A DNA stretch of 64,000 nucleotides from an uncultured Chitinophagaceae bacterium (GTDB lineage: Bacteria; Bacteroidota; Bacteroidia; Chitinophagales; Chitinophagaceae), in NCBI GenBank assembly GCA_903895845.1, contig CAITVK010000028.1:62001-126000 (forward strand), given 5' to 3'. The position numbers and the translations under genes were made by a program. Under the pieces are notes generated by a model. That model saw nothing but the letters and a program-made list of their open reading frames with translations. It was not told the origin of the DNA and ran no database searches. This document shows, one piece after another, positions 46,401 to 55,170 of this stretch. Positions within the stretch are counted from its first letter, which is position 1. Each line of letters opens with the position of its first letter.

Positions 46401-48581
46401 TCCAGACGGGTATTTTAGAAGTTGATAGTCGGGAACAATTAGGCCACGGAGTGTTACATACATATCATTCAATTCATCAAAGAAAACAGAAGTTGGATAA
46501 TTCAAATTACTAGCTATTGTTGTTCCTGCAGTGGTAGCTGTAGAATTTGCTGGATATTTTATAATTGTACAGTTGCCTCCTATAAGAGGAGGGTCATTCA
46601 CAACGTACAAGTTCCCATTTTTATCTTGCGAAACAGCAATTGGACCTGTTAAGCCATTAGCAGCCACGGTAACTCCAACAGTATCTCCAGGAGCCCACTT
46701 TTGTATGCGATTATTGCCATAATCGGCAATAAATACATTTTTGCTTGCATCTATATAAATGCTATTGGGGGTATTTAGCTCATCAGGGGTTGCTCCCCTT
46801 GTACTTTTCAAATCTGCAACTATTATTCCGGTATCACCATTGGGATAAGGCGGAAACTTGATTATCCTGCTATGATTCATATCCGTTACATATAATGAAT
46901 CGTCCGTGTCTACATATAAGCCTCCCGGATTGTACAGATGGATTGGGTTTAGTGGATTGGTAGAGGGCCTGACTGCACCAGTACCTGCAATTGTGTCTCC
47001 AACTACTGCGCCTGGTTTAAATCGTAATACTACATTTCCGTTTATTGTGAATTTTGTGGTTGTGTCCCAGTCGCTTACAAATACATTCCCACTTTTATCA
47101 ACTGCAACTCCCATGTAACCTAAAAAATTATATCCACTTTTGGTCTTTGCAACTGTAACACCTTGTGTGGGAGCTAACGATATTGCCGTTTTAAGCGGGG
47201 CAGAAGAGCCTTCTTTATACCAAACTATTTTGGAAGAAGTTGAAACACCAGTAAGCCTCAAGCTATCTTTTGAACTTAAACATTGGCTAGTCTTTTTGAA
47301 AGCAGGTATAATTACTTTCACCGAAACAATGCCATAGGGGCTGCATTTTGCCGTATTGGGTGTAAAAGTGTAATTGGTTGTTCCTGACGTGGACGTATTT
47401 ACCAGGGAATTCCAAGTGCCAGTGATAGGAGGGATGTTGGTGGAACTGGTAGGCAATATTGGCGCGACTGAACCTAACATAATATCGGCAATAGGAGAGA
47501 AGGTGGGTGTAATACTTTCGCCCACATTGATAGTGTCTGTTTGTGAAAGTGGGCAAATGCCTGTGCCTGAATTATAATTGATTAAATAGTTGATTGCATA
47601 GTTCCCGGCCAATCCAAAAGGGTTAAATAATCCTCCTCCAGATACTCCTGTACCACTCCAGCTACCTCCTTTTGTTCCTGTAACCAGTGTATTTAAATCT
47701 AATGTACCACTGGCGGTACAATAAATACTTTTGGGACTAGACCAGGTGGGTGTTGGTACCAATCCATTGGCATTGATTTTTAATTTTAATGTGCTAAAGT
47801 CAGGTGCTGCGGCAAAATATCCATTGGAAGTGGTGTACGTATTCCAGTTACTTGTGTTATTGATTCTAGCCAGCCACTCTGTTTGTGTACCTCCGGCTAA
47901 AGAGCCTGTATATTTATTGTATTTGGATGCACCCGCAATGGCATCGCTAAAACAACCCATCCCCGGATATAATCCAGACTCACCAGTAGATGTTTGTAGA
48001 GATTGCCAGCTACCACTAGTTGAAAATCCAAAAAGTATCCTTCCGTTCAATCCAGGATAGTTACCATTAGGTGTGGTAGTAGAACCTCCTGCAGTGCTGC
48101 TGACTGTACAGCTAGTGCTATCAAGCATTGTCCAGATACCATTTTGCGCCATATACATCTGGTCGCCTTTCGAGTTTAAGTCCAAATAAGATGCTTTTAC
48201 AATACCTGGCAACAAATCTTCGGTAGTCCAACCTGCATCGGGCGAAGTGAAGCGTATAGGATTGCCACTTGTATAGGCGTCTCGCAAGGTCATCACGGTT
48301 CCGGCAGGTATCGTTCCTCCTGTTCTTGTGAATGTGGCTCCCCCTTCGGCACTGCTCCATTGGTTGGGTGTGCAGGCTTCATAACCATTATCGGTAATTT
48401 GTAAAGTGGTACCTTTTGTAATATCTTTAAAACAAACAAAGCTTATCTCGTCTTGTGTAGAAGGGGTGATGGTACTATTGACGCCCAATATAGCCAAATC
48501 GCCTCTGTTGAGTGTTGTTTGTGCAACAAGACTCAAGCTGCAAACAGTAAATGTGATTAATGCTAATAGTCTATTGAACAT
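43425..48581 (-). CDS. Giant secreted protein with NHL propeller, 13 Ig-like repeats and T9SS type B sorting domain
   Basis: A 1718-residue protein from the ATG at 48581 (signal MFNRLLALITFTVCSLSLVA); a TTG 39 bases upstream is rejected because it would bury the signal. Order: an N-terminal lamin-tail-like part (GDLAILGVNSTITPS), a region with NHL beta-propeller blades (GLYVDTDDSLYVTDMNHSRI and NVFIADYGNNRIQKW), thirteen repeats of about 49 residues (SYTWNGTTYTTSGTYTY...GCDSTATLILTI), a BIG2-like segment and a C-terminal gliding-type (type B) sorting domain (VLNRYGNVVFES, GWDGRVNG, TGTYIWFLDY). It is exported through T9SS and probably works at the cell surface. Confidence 0.9.
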   Translation of the reverse strand: MFNRLLALITFTVCSLSLVAQTTLNRGDLAILGVNSTITPSTQDEISFVCFKDITKGTTLQITDNGYEACTPNQWSSAEGGATFTRTGGTIPAGTVMTLRDAYTSGNPIRFTSPDAGWTTEDLLPGIVKASYLDLNSKGDQMYMAQNGIWTMLDSTSCTVSSTAGGSTTTPNGNYPGLNGRILFGFSTSGSWQSLQTSTGESGLYPGMGCFSDAIAGASKYNKYTGSLAGGTQTEWLARINNTSNWNTYTTSNGYFAAAPDFSTLKLKINANGLVPTPTWSSPKSIYCTASGTLDLNTLVTGTKGGSWSGTGVSGGGLFNPFGLAGNYAINYLINYNSGTGICPLSQTDTINVGESITPTFSPIADIMLGSVAPILPTSSTNIPPITGTWNSLVNTSTSGTTNYTFTPNTAKCSPYGIVSVKVIIPAFKKTSQCLSSKDSLRLTGVSTSSKIVWYKEGSSAPLKTAISLAPTQGVTVAKTKSGYNFLGYMGVAVDKSGNVFVSDWDTTTKFTINGNVVLRFKPGAVVGDTIAGTGAVRPSTNPLNPIHLYNPGGLYVDTDDSLYVTDMNHSRIIKFPPYPNGDTGIIVADLKSTRGATPDELNTPNSIYIDASKNVFIADYGNNRIQKWAPGDTVGVTVAANGLTGPIAVSQDKNGNLYVVNDPPLIGGNCTIIKYPANSTATTAGTTIASNLNYPTSVFFDELNDMYVTLRGLIVPDYQLLKYPSGSTTPIVAIGKNGAGNAANQLYGPCSVWVKDGVIYVGDYGNSRVQKWASSIDTAYYPTQKGTYYATITHYNGQIDTSNTIEVGDTASHVTYASICAGDSYTFNGVGYTTAGKYTAHILTTLGCDSTDVLILTVKAKSASTTNITTCPSGIPYSWNGLTFTAAGTQTAHLTNSVGCDSAATLVLTVSNTLTSTTNLSICSAQLPYHWNGLTFTSVGSKTASLNTSAGCDSLATLVLTVNNPTTSSTIITACSNYTWHGTTYTKSGTYTFDSLNAKGCDSTSTINLTINNPSTSSTTIIACSNYTWNGVTYTKSGTYTYSTQNAKGCDSIATLILTINNPTTSSTSITACSSYTWNGTNYIKSGTYNFSTQNAKGCDSTATLILTVHYPTTTPKTVTACSSYTWNGTTYTTSGTYDYITKNGQGCYDTARLLLTITYPTTSSTDITACGSYTWNNRTYTNSGTYTYATKNALGCDSIATLNLTINYKTSSSTNITACSSYTWNNTTYTTSGTYTYTIKNSFGCDSTATLVLTINSPTTTSTTIKACSNYTWNGTTYNKSGTYTYASENAAGCDNTATLNLTINLPTTSTTIASICPGSSYTFNGNRYSIAGSYVAHLTNSSGCDSIANLVLSIKDTTSSITTVGICPGSSYTFNGITYSNAGIYNAHLTNSVGCDSTAQLILYIKDTTSSVTRATICGGSTYIFNGSSYNASGTYTAHLTNSVGCDSTAKLELTVVYGYTIDTITGNNAVCINQSIPLADGTAGGIWKSSDTTIASIDSSKGKLNGLNIGSTTISYTVHFQCGTVTASRIMPVLGVQPQSTAIPHDASCTNLFGGSLDVAIQGNEGPFQFSFLNNNYTNPYTIRNLSQGTYAIYVYNRASCLVDSVTGIILLLDKDANCDTIYIPQGFVPTSTNVTGVTKLLRPYGGGNTIKTVHFRVLNRYGNVVFESHDLFSGWDGRVNGVLQETGTYIWFLDYILPNGMPKSASGTTVLIK

Positions 48582-48776
48582 TTGTATACCTAATTTATTG
48601 GGTTGTAAATATAAGCACAAGAAAAGGGAATTGTTTCTTGCTATTTCACCTTGCTTATTATTCTTTTTGTGTTGTAAATAGGAAAACTAATATTTTCTAC
48701 GTTATCGTAGGTTATTATTAATTACTAATCCTTCATTAACCTCAATTTATTTAACTTGCGCCCCGAAAGTACTCAA

Positions 48777-49844
48777 ATGAAGAAACACAACTTTAATTCA
48801 GGGCCTTCTATTCTGCCAAAAAGCGTGATGCAGCAAGCAGCAGAGGCAGTAATTGAATTCAACAACACAGGATTATCTATTCTAGAAATTGGTCACCGAA
48901 CTTCTTTCTTTATGGAGGTGATGGAAGAAGCTAGGGCATTGGTAAAAGAACTGATGCAACTGGATGATAGCTACGATGTACTGTTTTTGCACGGTGGCGC
49001 TACCACTCAGTTCATGCAAATACCTATGAACCTACTAGATTCGGATGAAACGGCTGCCTATTGCGACGATGGCGTGTGGGGAAGCAAGGCAATCAAGGAA
49101 GCTTCGCTGTTTGGGAAGGCTAGTGTGGTGGCTTCTTCCAAAGACAAAGGATATACCTACATCAATAAAGGGTTTTCTGTTCCAGCAGATGCCAAATACC
49201 TTCATATTACCTCTAATAATACCGTAGAAGGTACCCAATACTTTGCTGCGCCGGATGTTTCTGTACCATTGATTGCCGATATGAGTAGCGATATATTCAG
49301 TCGTCAATTAGATTTCAGTAAATACTCCTTAATTTATGCAGGTGCACAAAAGAATATGGGTGCAGCCGGCGTAAACGTGGTCGTAGTGAAAAAAGAGATT
49401 CTGGGTAAGATAAAAAGACCTATTCCTGCTATCATGGATTATCAAAAGCACATTGAAGCAGGTTCTTTGATGAATACGCCACCCGTTTTTGCGGTGTATG
49501 TTGCTTTATTGACATTGCGTTGGATAAAAGCAAGCGGTGGTTTGGCAGAAATGGAACGAAGCAGCATTGAGAAGAGTAGCCTACTCTATAATACCATTGA
49601 TGCACTTCCACAATTCACTTGCAAAGTAGCAGTTGAGGACAGAAGCCGCATGAATGCCGTGTTCTTTTTAAACGATAGTTCACTAGAAGCACCATTCTTA
49701 GACCTTTGCAAACAAGAAGGAATGGTAGGCGTAAAAGGATACCGAACCGTTGGAGGAATAAGGGTGAGCATGTACAACGCTTTACCACTAGAAAGTGTGG
49801 TTGCATTTACAGATTTGATGAAACATTTTGCAGAAAAAAAATAG
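48777..49844 (+). CDS. serC: 3-phosphoserine/phosphohydroxythreonine transaminase
   Basis: A 355-residue PLP enzyme of serine biosynthesis, turning 3-phosphohydroxypyruvate and glutamate into phosphoserine. Typical pieces are the start HNFNSGPSILPKSV, GLSILEIGHRT, FLHGGATTQF and the PLP-lysine region LIYAGAQKNMGAAGV. I chose the ATG at 48777; a TTG at 48756 is weaker. A DUF1015 gene follows, a common partner of serine genes. Confidence 0.95.
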   Translation: MKKHNFNSGPSILPKSVMQQAAEAVIEFNNTGLSILEIGHRTSFFMEVMEEARALVKELMQLDDSYDVLFLHGGATTQFMQIPMNLLDSDETAAYCDDGVWGSKAIKEASLFGKASVVASSKDKGYTYINKGFSVPADAKYLHITSNNTVEGTQYFAAPDVSVPLIADMSSDIFSRQLDFSKYSLIYAGAQKNMGAAGVNVVVVKKEILGKIKRPIPAIMDYQKHIEAGSLMNTPPVFAVYVALLTLRWIKASGGLAEMERSSIEKSSLLYNTIDALPQFTCKVAVEDRSRMNAVFFLNDSSLEAPFLDLCKQEGMVGVKGYRTVGGIRVSMYNALPLESVVAFTDLMKHFAEKK

Positions 49845-49926
49845 TCGTAAGTGGTAAGTCATAAGTCGTAAGTAATGCAATTGCATTATTTCCTGACTTA
49901 CGACTTACTACTTATGACTTACGACT
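49843..49926. repeat. Heptamer hairpin with palindromic core between serC and DUF1015
   Basis: Left arm: GTCGTAA, GTGGTAA, GTCATAA, GTCGTAA (49844-49871). Core: TAATGCAATTGCATTA (49873-49888), a perfect palindrome. Right arm: TTACGAC, TTACTAC, TTATGAC, TTACGAC ending at 49925. The outer 10 bases (AGTCGTAAGT and ACTTACGACT) pair perfectly. The element fills the whole gap between the two genes. Confidence 0.85.
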
Positions 49927-49937
49927 AAAAAAACATT

Positions 49938-51173
49938 ATGAGCAATATTAAACCGTTCAAAGCATTACGTCCGCAGGTACAGATAGCAAAACAAGTGGCT
50001 AGTCGCCCGTACGATGTACTAAACAGTGCCGAAGCCCGTGTAGAAGTACAGGGTAATCCCAATTCGTTTTTGCATATCACCAAAAGTGAGGTGAGTCTGC
50101 CCGAAACAGTAGACATCCATAGCGCAGAAGTGTACGAAAAGGCAAAGGATAACTTGTCTACGTTTATCAGAAATAAGATTTTGTTCAGAGAAGAGAAGCC
50201 TTGCTACTATATCTATCAGTTGATAATGAATGGTCGTAGCCAGACGGGTTTGGTGTGTGTGAGTAGTGTGGATGATTACGAAAACGACATCATCAAGAAG
50301 CATGAGTTCACCCGTCCGGAGAAGGAATTGGATCGGATTAACCATATCAAGACGTCTGGTGCACAGACTGGCAATGTTTTCTTGGCATACAAGAACGTTG
50401 CGGAAATAGATGCGTTGATAGACAAATGGAAAACGACCAAAACACCGGTGTATGATTTCTTAGCCGATGATGGTATTCAAAATACAATCTGGTTGGTGAA
50501 TGACGATAAGACTATTGCAAGCATTACCAACCTGTTTGATACCGTTGTTCCTTGCACTTATATTGCAGACGGTCACCACAGAGCGGCTTCTGCAGCAAAG
50601 GTTCGTAAAGCATTGGGCGACAAGAAAACAGAGGGTAGTGATTATTTCCTTACCACCTTATTCCCTTCCAATCAGTTGTTTATTATGGATTATAACCGTT
50701 TGGCGAAGGACTTAAATGGTTTATCTAAGGAAGATTTCTTTGCTGCTGTGGAGCAAAAGTTTACAGTAGAGCGAATTGGGATGGAAGCCTACAAACCAAC
50801 TACACTGCACGATTTTGGAATGTTTATAGATAAGGTTTGGTATAAACTAACTGCCAAAGAAGGCACTTATACTACCGACCCAATTGGTATATTGGATGTG
50901 ACCATCCTTCAAAACAATATTTTGGATGCGATTTTGGGCATCAAAGACCCACGTACCGATACTAGGGTTGATTTTGTGGGCGGTATCCGTGGACTGAAAG
51001 GCTTGGAAGACCGTGTAAATGGTGGTGATTGGGCTGTTGCGTTTAGCCTATATCCCGTTACAATCAACCAGCTATTTGATATTGCAGATAGTGGCAATGT
51101 AATGCCTCCAAAGAGTACTTGGTTTGAACCTAAACTAAGGGATGGCGTATTGACGCATTTGATATATGAGTAA
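49938..51173 (+). CDS. DUF1015 family protein
   Basis: A 411-residue cytoplasmic protein matching DUF1015 from the start (IKPFKALRPQ, SRPYDVLNSAEA, NPNSFLHITKSE) through the central YIADGHHRAASAAKVRK segment to DPRTDTRVDFVGGIRG. The family often lies beside serA or serC, as here, but its reaction is not established to my knowledge. Confidence 0.92.
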   Translation: MSNIKPFKALRPQVQIAKQVASRPYDVLNSAEARVEVQGNPNSFLHITKSEVSLPETVDIHSAEVYEKAKDNLSTFIRNKILFREEKPCYYIYQLIMNGRSQTGLVCVSSVDDYENDIIKKHEFTRPEKELDRINHIKTSGAQTGNVFLAYKNVAEIDALIDKWKTTKTPVYDFLADDGIQNTIWLVNDDKTIASITNLFDTVVPCTYIADGHHRAASAAKVRKALGDKKTEGSDYFLTTLFPSNQLFIMDYNRLAKDLNGLSKEDFFAAVEQKFTVERIGMEAYKPTTLHDFGMFIDKVWYKLTAKEGTYTTDPIGILDVTILQNNILDAILGIKDPRTDTRVDFVGGIRGLKGLEDRVNGGDWAVAFSLYPVTINQLFDIADSGNVMPPKSTWFEPKLRDGVLTHLIYE

Positions 51174-51176
51174 TAG

Positions 51177-51211
51177 TCGTAAGTTATAAGTGGTAAGTCG
51201 TAAGTAAAGAG
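51177..51211. repeat. Five heptamers after the DUF1015 gene
   Basis: GTCGTAA, GTTATAA, GTGGTAA, GTCGTAA, GTAAAGA in exact 7-base phase, starting 4 bases after the stop and running into the terminator stem. Confidence 0.8.
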
Positions 51212-51249
51212 GTTGGATAGGAAGTTTAGTTTTTTATCCAACCTCTTTT
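51207..51249 (+). terminator. Intrinsic terminator of serC/DUF1015
   Basis: AAAGAGGTTGGATA (51207-51220) pairs perfectly with TATCCAACCTCTTT (51236-51249) around a 15-base loop, followed by TAATTTG. It closes the unit. Confidence 0.85.
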
Positions 51250-51349
51250 AATTTGTAGCATTTCTATTCCAGCTTATTTCTTCCCATAACCTAAAAACCA
51301 ATAAAACTCCCTCTCGTTACCCTTGTCAGGCTAATTTACCCCTATCCCT

Positions 51350-51559
51350 GAGTAAAGTACAGGACTTACTGGGTAAAGTAAAAGTCTTACTGGGTAAAGT
51401 ACAGGACTTACTGGGTAAAGTACAGGACTTACTGAGTAAAGTACAAGTCTTACTGGGTAAAGTAAAAGACTTACTGAGTAAAGTAAAAGTCTTACTGGGT
51501 AAAGTACAAGTCTTACTGGGTAAAGTAAAAGGTTTACTGAGTAAAGTACACAACCAACA
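51350..51559. repeat. Array C: nine full 21-bp tandem repeats plus a partial copy
   Basis: Nine contiguous units from 51350 to 51538 and a partial tenth. The core is GTAAAGTACAGGACTTACT; variable bases are concentrated at two places (GAG or GGG at the start, ACAGGAC, AAAAGTC or ACAAGTC in the middle). TTACT at the end of one unit and AGTAA at the start of the next make a short palindrome across each boundary. Two minus frames stay open across it, as expected from the period. The array lies upstream of the M16 gene. Confidence 0.96.
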
Positions 51560-51693
51560 GTCCTCATTTCTTCTTTGTGCTTCTTCCTGTCTTTGCCCCA
51601 TTGTGGCTCACATCCAATCTAACTCATTCGCTCCTACAAAAAAATCTACACTAAGTATTTCTTATCCTAACTTATGCCTTACGCCTACTGCCT
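51560..51693. other. Gap between array C and the M16 promoter box
   Basis: No gene or clear structure recognised. The array, this gap and the box at 51694 together form the 5' region of the M16 peptidase gene. Confidence 0.5.
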
Positions 51694-51701
51694 TATATTT
51701 G
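51694..51701 (+). promoter_or_regulatory. Bacteroidota -7 box (TATATTTG)
   Basis: An exact TAnnTTTG match, 26 bases before the ATG at 51728. No clear -33 partner. If used, array C lies outside the transcript, 135 bases upstream of the box. Confidence 0.45.
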
Positions 51702-51727
51702 CCATCTTTTATAAAATTATTCAGTAG

Positions 51728-52966
51728 ATGGTGCACTATAATAGGTTTGTTTTGGATAATGGATTGAGGGTGTTGGTACACGAAGACAGTAGTACCCCAA
51801 TGGCCGTTGTAAATGTGATGTATGATGTAGGTGCCAAAGACGAAGACCCCAACAAGACTGGCTTTGCCCACCTTTTTGAGCACCTGATGTTTGGTGGAAG
51901 CATCCATATTCCCGACTACGACGAACCACTTCAAAGGGCAGGAGGAGAGAATAATGCCTACACCACCAACGACCTCACCAATTACTATTGCAGTCTCCCG
52001 GCAGAAAACATAGAGACGGCCTTTTGGTTGGAAAGTGACCGTATGCTGAGCCTTGCCTTTAGCAAAAAGAGCCTCGAAGTACAGCGCAAAGTAGTATGTG
52101 AAGAGTTTAAGGAACACTATATCAATAAACCTTACGGCGACTTGTGGTTCAAGATGCGCGAACTTGCTTTTACCACCCACCCCTACAAATGGATGACGAT
52201 TGGTAAGGAACTAAGCCACGTAGAAAACGCCACTATAGACGATGTAAAAGCATTCTTTCATAAACATTATAACCCTGCAAATGCCATCTTGGTAGTGGCA
52301 GGAAACGTAACGACCGAACAAGTGAAGGGCTTGGCAGAAAAGTGGTTTGGGCCGATACCAATGGGCGAAAAATATAATCGTAACCTGCCCGAAGAACCCA
52401 AGCAAACAGCAGCAAGATTCTTGGAAGTAACTGCCGATGTACCGTTGGATTCTTTGGTAAAGACCTGGCATATAGAAGCCCGTTTGGACAAAGGATATTA
52501 TGTTGCCGATTTAATTACAGAAATATTGGGAGGCGGCGGTTCGTCCAGAATGTATCAGGCATTGGTGAAGGAAAAGCAATTGTTTTCTAGCTTGGATTGT
52601 TATCATTTTGGTAGTATAGACAAAGGTTTGTTGGCAATAGAAGGCAAGTTGGTAAAGGGTGTAAAGATTGAAGATGCCGACAAAGCTGTGTGCGAACAAC
52701 TGCAAAAGATACAGGCCGATTTAATAGAAGACAGTGAACTACAGAAGGTAAAAAACAAAACGGAGAGCATCATTGCCTTCGAGGATATGAGCATTATGAG
52801 CCGTGCAAGTAGTCTTGCCAATTACGAACTATTGGGCGATGCCGACCTGATGAATACCGAGTTGGATAGATACCAGGCAATCACATCAGAAGACATCAGG
52901 GAATACAGCAAACTGATTTTTGATGAGGCTAATAGTAATACGCTCTATTACAGGAGTAAGAATTAA
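51728..52966 (+). CDS. M16 family zinc peptidase (catalytic subunit)
   Basis: A 412-residue insulinase-type peptidase. The inverted zinc motif HLFEH lies at residues 48-52 and the distal Glu in VVCEEFKE at 125-126, the usual spacing for M16B. No signal peptide is seen. It is followed by a second M16 gene that lacks the zinc motif, the normal catalytic/non-catalytic pair of M16B enzymes, so the two were probably a heterodimer. Confidence 0.93.
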   Translation: MVHYNRFVLDNGLRVLVHEDSSTPMAVVNVMYDVGAKDEDPNKTGFAHLFEHLMFGGSIHIPDYDEPLQRAGGENNAYTTNDLTNYYCSLPAENIETAFWLESDRMLSLAFSKKSLEVQRKVVCEEFKEHYINKPYGDLWFKMRELAFTTHPYKWMTIGKELSHVENATIDDVKAFFHKHYNPANAILVVAGNVTTEQVKGLAEKWFGPIPMGEKYNRNLPEEPKQTAARFLEVTADVPLDSLVKTWHIEARLDKGYYVADLITEILGGGGSSRMYQALVKEKQLFSSLDCYHFGSIDKGLLAIEGKLVKGVKIEDADKAVCEQLQKIQADLIEDSELQKVKNKTESIIAFEDMSIMSRASSLANYELLGDADLMNTELDRYQAITSEDIREYSKLIFDEANSNTLYYRSKN

Positions 52967-52996
52967 TGCGTAGAGGGAAATTGAAAAAAATAAACA

Positions 52997-53050
52997 CATA
53001 GGAACATAGATACATAGAACACATAGAAAGCCAATAATCTCTATGTGTTC
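52997..53050. repeat. CATAG repeats with hairpin between the two M16 genes
   Basis: Four CATAG-ending units about 8 bases apart (52997-53026) and a perfect 10-bp inverted repeat: GAACACATAG (53017-53026) with CTATGTGTTC (53041-53050), loop 14 bases. This is another short-period repeat class, distinct from the heptamers. Confidence 0.75.
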
Positions 53051-53064
53051 AAATTAAAAGACAG

Positions 53065-54345
53065 ATGCTAAATAGAAAGAAGAGTCCCGAGATAGTAGAT
53101 GCAGTTGAGTTTCACCTGCAATTGAAACCCTACACCAAGTTCACGTTGGACAATGGTGTAGAAGTATATAGCCTGCATGCAGGTGCCCAAGAGGTAGTGA
53201 TGGTGGAATTGGTGTTCTTTGCAGGGAACTGGTACGAAGAAAAGAATATTGTTGCTGCTACTACCAACTTTATGCTTAAGAATGGCACCAAGCAAAAGAC
53301 AGCCTTTGCCATTAATGAGCATTTTGAGTTTCATGGTGCATACCTGAACAGGGGTTGCCAGAACGAGACAGCAACCATGACATTGCACACTTTGGGCAAA
53401 CATTTGCCAAAGTTATTGCCGGTAATGAGTGAATTGTTGACGGACAGCATTTTCCCCGAAGATGAATTGGCTATCTACAAACAGAACCAGAAACAACGGT
53501 TGACCATCAACCTAAAGAAGTGCGACTTTGTTGCCAATCGGTTGATTGACGAGTATTTATTTGGGAAAGATCATCCCTATGGTAAATATTCTTCTGCAGC
53601 AGATTATGATGCAATCAATCAAGCAGATCTAATTAAGTACTACAATTAGTTTTATACCAACGGCAAGTGCATCATCTTCACGGCGGGGATATTGCCTGCG
53701 GATATTCGGGAACAATTGAATAATGCATTTGGTAGTCTTCCACTTAATCAGAAGCCTTTGCCCGAGATTGTTCATCCAACAATACAAGCAGTAGAAAAGA
53801 AATATAACATCAGTAATGATGCAAATGGTGTACAAGGTGCCATCCGTTTGGCTCGTCCTTTCCCAAACAGGCATCACCCCGATTTCTCCAAAGTGCAGGT
53901 GTTGAATAACCTGTTTGGTGGATTCTTTGGTTCTAGATTGATGAGCAATATCCGTGAGGACAAGGGATATACGTACGGTATTCATTCTTATCTGCAAAAT
54001 ATGATTGAACAATCTGCCTGGATGATCAGTACCGAAGCCGGAAAGGATGTGTGTGCTGCAACCATCTCAGAAGTGTATAAGGAAATGACAAGGTTGAGAG
54101 ACGAAAAGATTGAAGAGACGGAACTGCACTTGGTAAGGAATTTTATGATGGGAAGTTTATTGTCGGACCTTGATGGACCTTTCCAAACTATTTCACGCTG
54201 GAAGAGTTATATTTTGAATGGGTTGGATGAGCACTATTTTCATAAAGCAATCAATACCATCAAAACTGTTTCTGCCGACGAGTTGAAGGAATTGGCTAAG
54301 AAGTATTTGAATGAAGAAGCATTTTATGAATTGGTAGTGATCTAG
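53065..54345 (+). pseudogene. M16 family peptidase-like gene (non-catalytic subunit) interrupted by TAG
   Basis: The frame from the ATG at 53065 stops at TAG 53647-53649, but the same frame continues without shift to 54345 and keeps M16 character across the stop: LIKYYN before it and FYTNGKCIIFTAGILPADI after it form the segment that leads to the family's central strand. Without the TAG the product is about 426 residues. The HxxEH position reads NFMLKNG, so it is the non-catalytic partner. The second half (residues 210-426) keeps RLMSNIREDKGYTYGIHSY, the substrate-binding loop of M16. Either a nonsense mutation, a sequencing error or read-through. Confidence 0.8.
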
Positions 54346-54411
54346 TTGTATGACGATTGTCATAAATTTTAAACCTGACACCCTATTACATTCGCTTCTA
54401 AATTATTTGTT

Positions 54412-55047
54412 ATGAGTATTGCAGACATTAGGAAAGAGTATAAGCTAAAAAGTTTGGGTGAACAAGATGTTGATCTGGACGCAATTGATCAGTTTACCAT
54501 CTGGTGGAACGATGCATTGGATAGTAATATAGATGAGGTAAATGCAATGACACTTGCCACTGCATCAAAAGAGGGTATTCCGTCGGCAAGAATTGTCTTG
54601 CTAAAAGGATATGATAAGGATGGCTTCGTTTTCTATACCAACTATAACAGCCAAAAAGGAAAGGAAATTGCAGAAAATAACAATGCAACCATTCTCTTTT
54701 TCTGGAAAGAACTAGAGAGACAAGTAAACATAAAGGGTACCATAGAAAAGGTTTCTGAACAAGAAAGCGATGAATATTTTTACATACGTCCCGCTGCTAG
54801 TAGGATAGGCGCTTGGTCATCACCACAAAGTGCTGTAATAAGTAGTAGAAAAGTTTTGGAGGAAAACGAAATTAAATTCAGGGAGCAATATGGCAATGAT
54901 GCACCTCGTCCCCCTCATTGGGGTGGCTATAGACTAAAACCACACACTATAGAATTCTGGCAAGGACGCGAAAGCAGATTGCACGACAGATTGCTATATA
55001 CGCCACAAGAAAACGGAGGTTGGAAGATAGAAAGACTGGCTCCTTAA
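54412..55047 (+). CDS. pdxH: Pyridoxamine 5'-phosphate oxidase
   Basis: A 211-residue FMN enzyme that makes pyridoxal 5'-phosphate. Seen in SARIVLLKGYDKDGFVFYTNYNSQKG (cited in parts RIVLLKG and FYTNYNSQKG), FFWKELERQVNIKG and the C-terminal WGGYRLKPHTIEFWQGRESRLHDR block with the FMN/PLP residues. Complete and normal length. Confidence 0.96.
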   Translation: MSIADIRKEYKLKSLGEQDVDLDAIDQFTIWWNDALDSNIDEVNAMTLATASKEGIPSARIVLLKGYDKDGFVFYTNYNSQKGKEIAENNNATILFFWKELERQVNIKGTIEKVSEQESDEYFYIRPAASRIGAWSSPQSAVISSRKVLEENEIKFREQYGNDAPRPPHWGGYRLKPHTIEFWQGRESRLHDRLLYTPQENGGWKIERLAP

Positions 55048-55170
55048 AGAGAAACGCTCATTTTTTTTAGTAGTAAATACGCTAATAAATTACTAATGTG
55101 TAGCAATAAAACAGGATAAGTGGCGTTTAGAAATTATCTTGCCGACTTAACCGTTGTATACATCTACATT

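Noticed and set aside
51326-51601. Minus-strand proteins across array C
   Set aside because: Two overlapping minus frames are both open across the array, so the openness is a by-product of the 21-bp period.
53647-53649. TAG as pyrrolysine or other recoded codon
   Set aside because: No recoding signal or pyrrolysine genes are visible; other TAG codons in the window act as normal stops.
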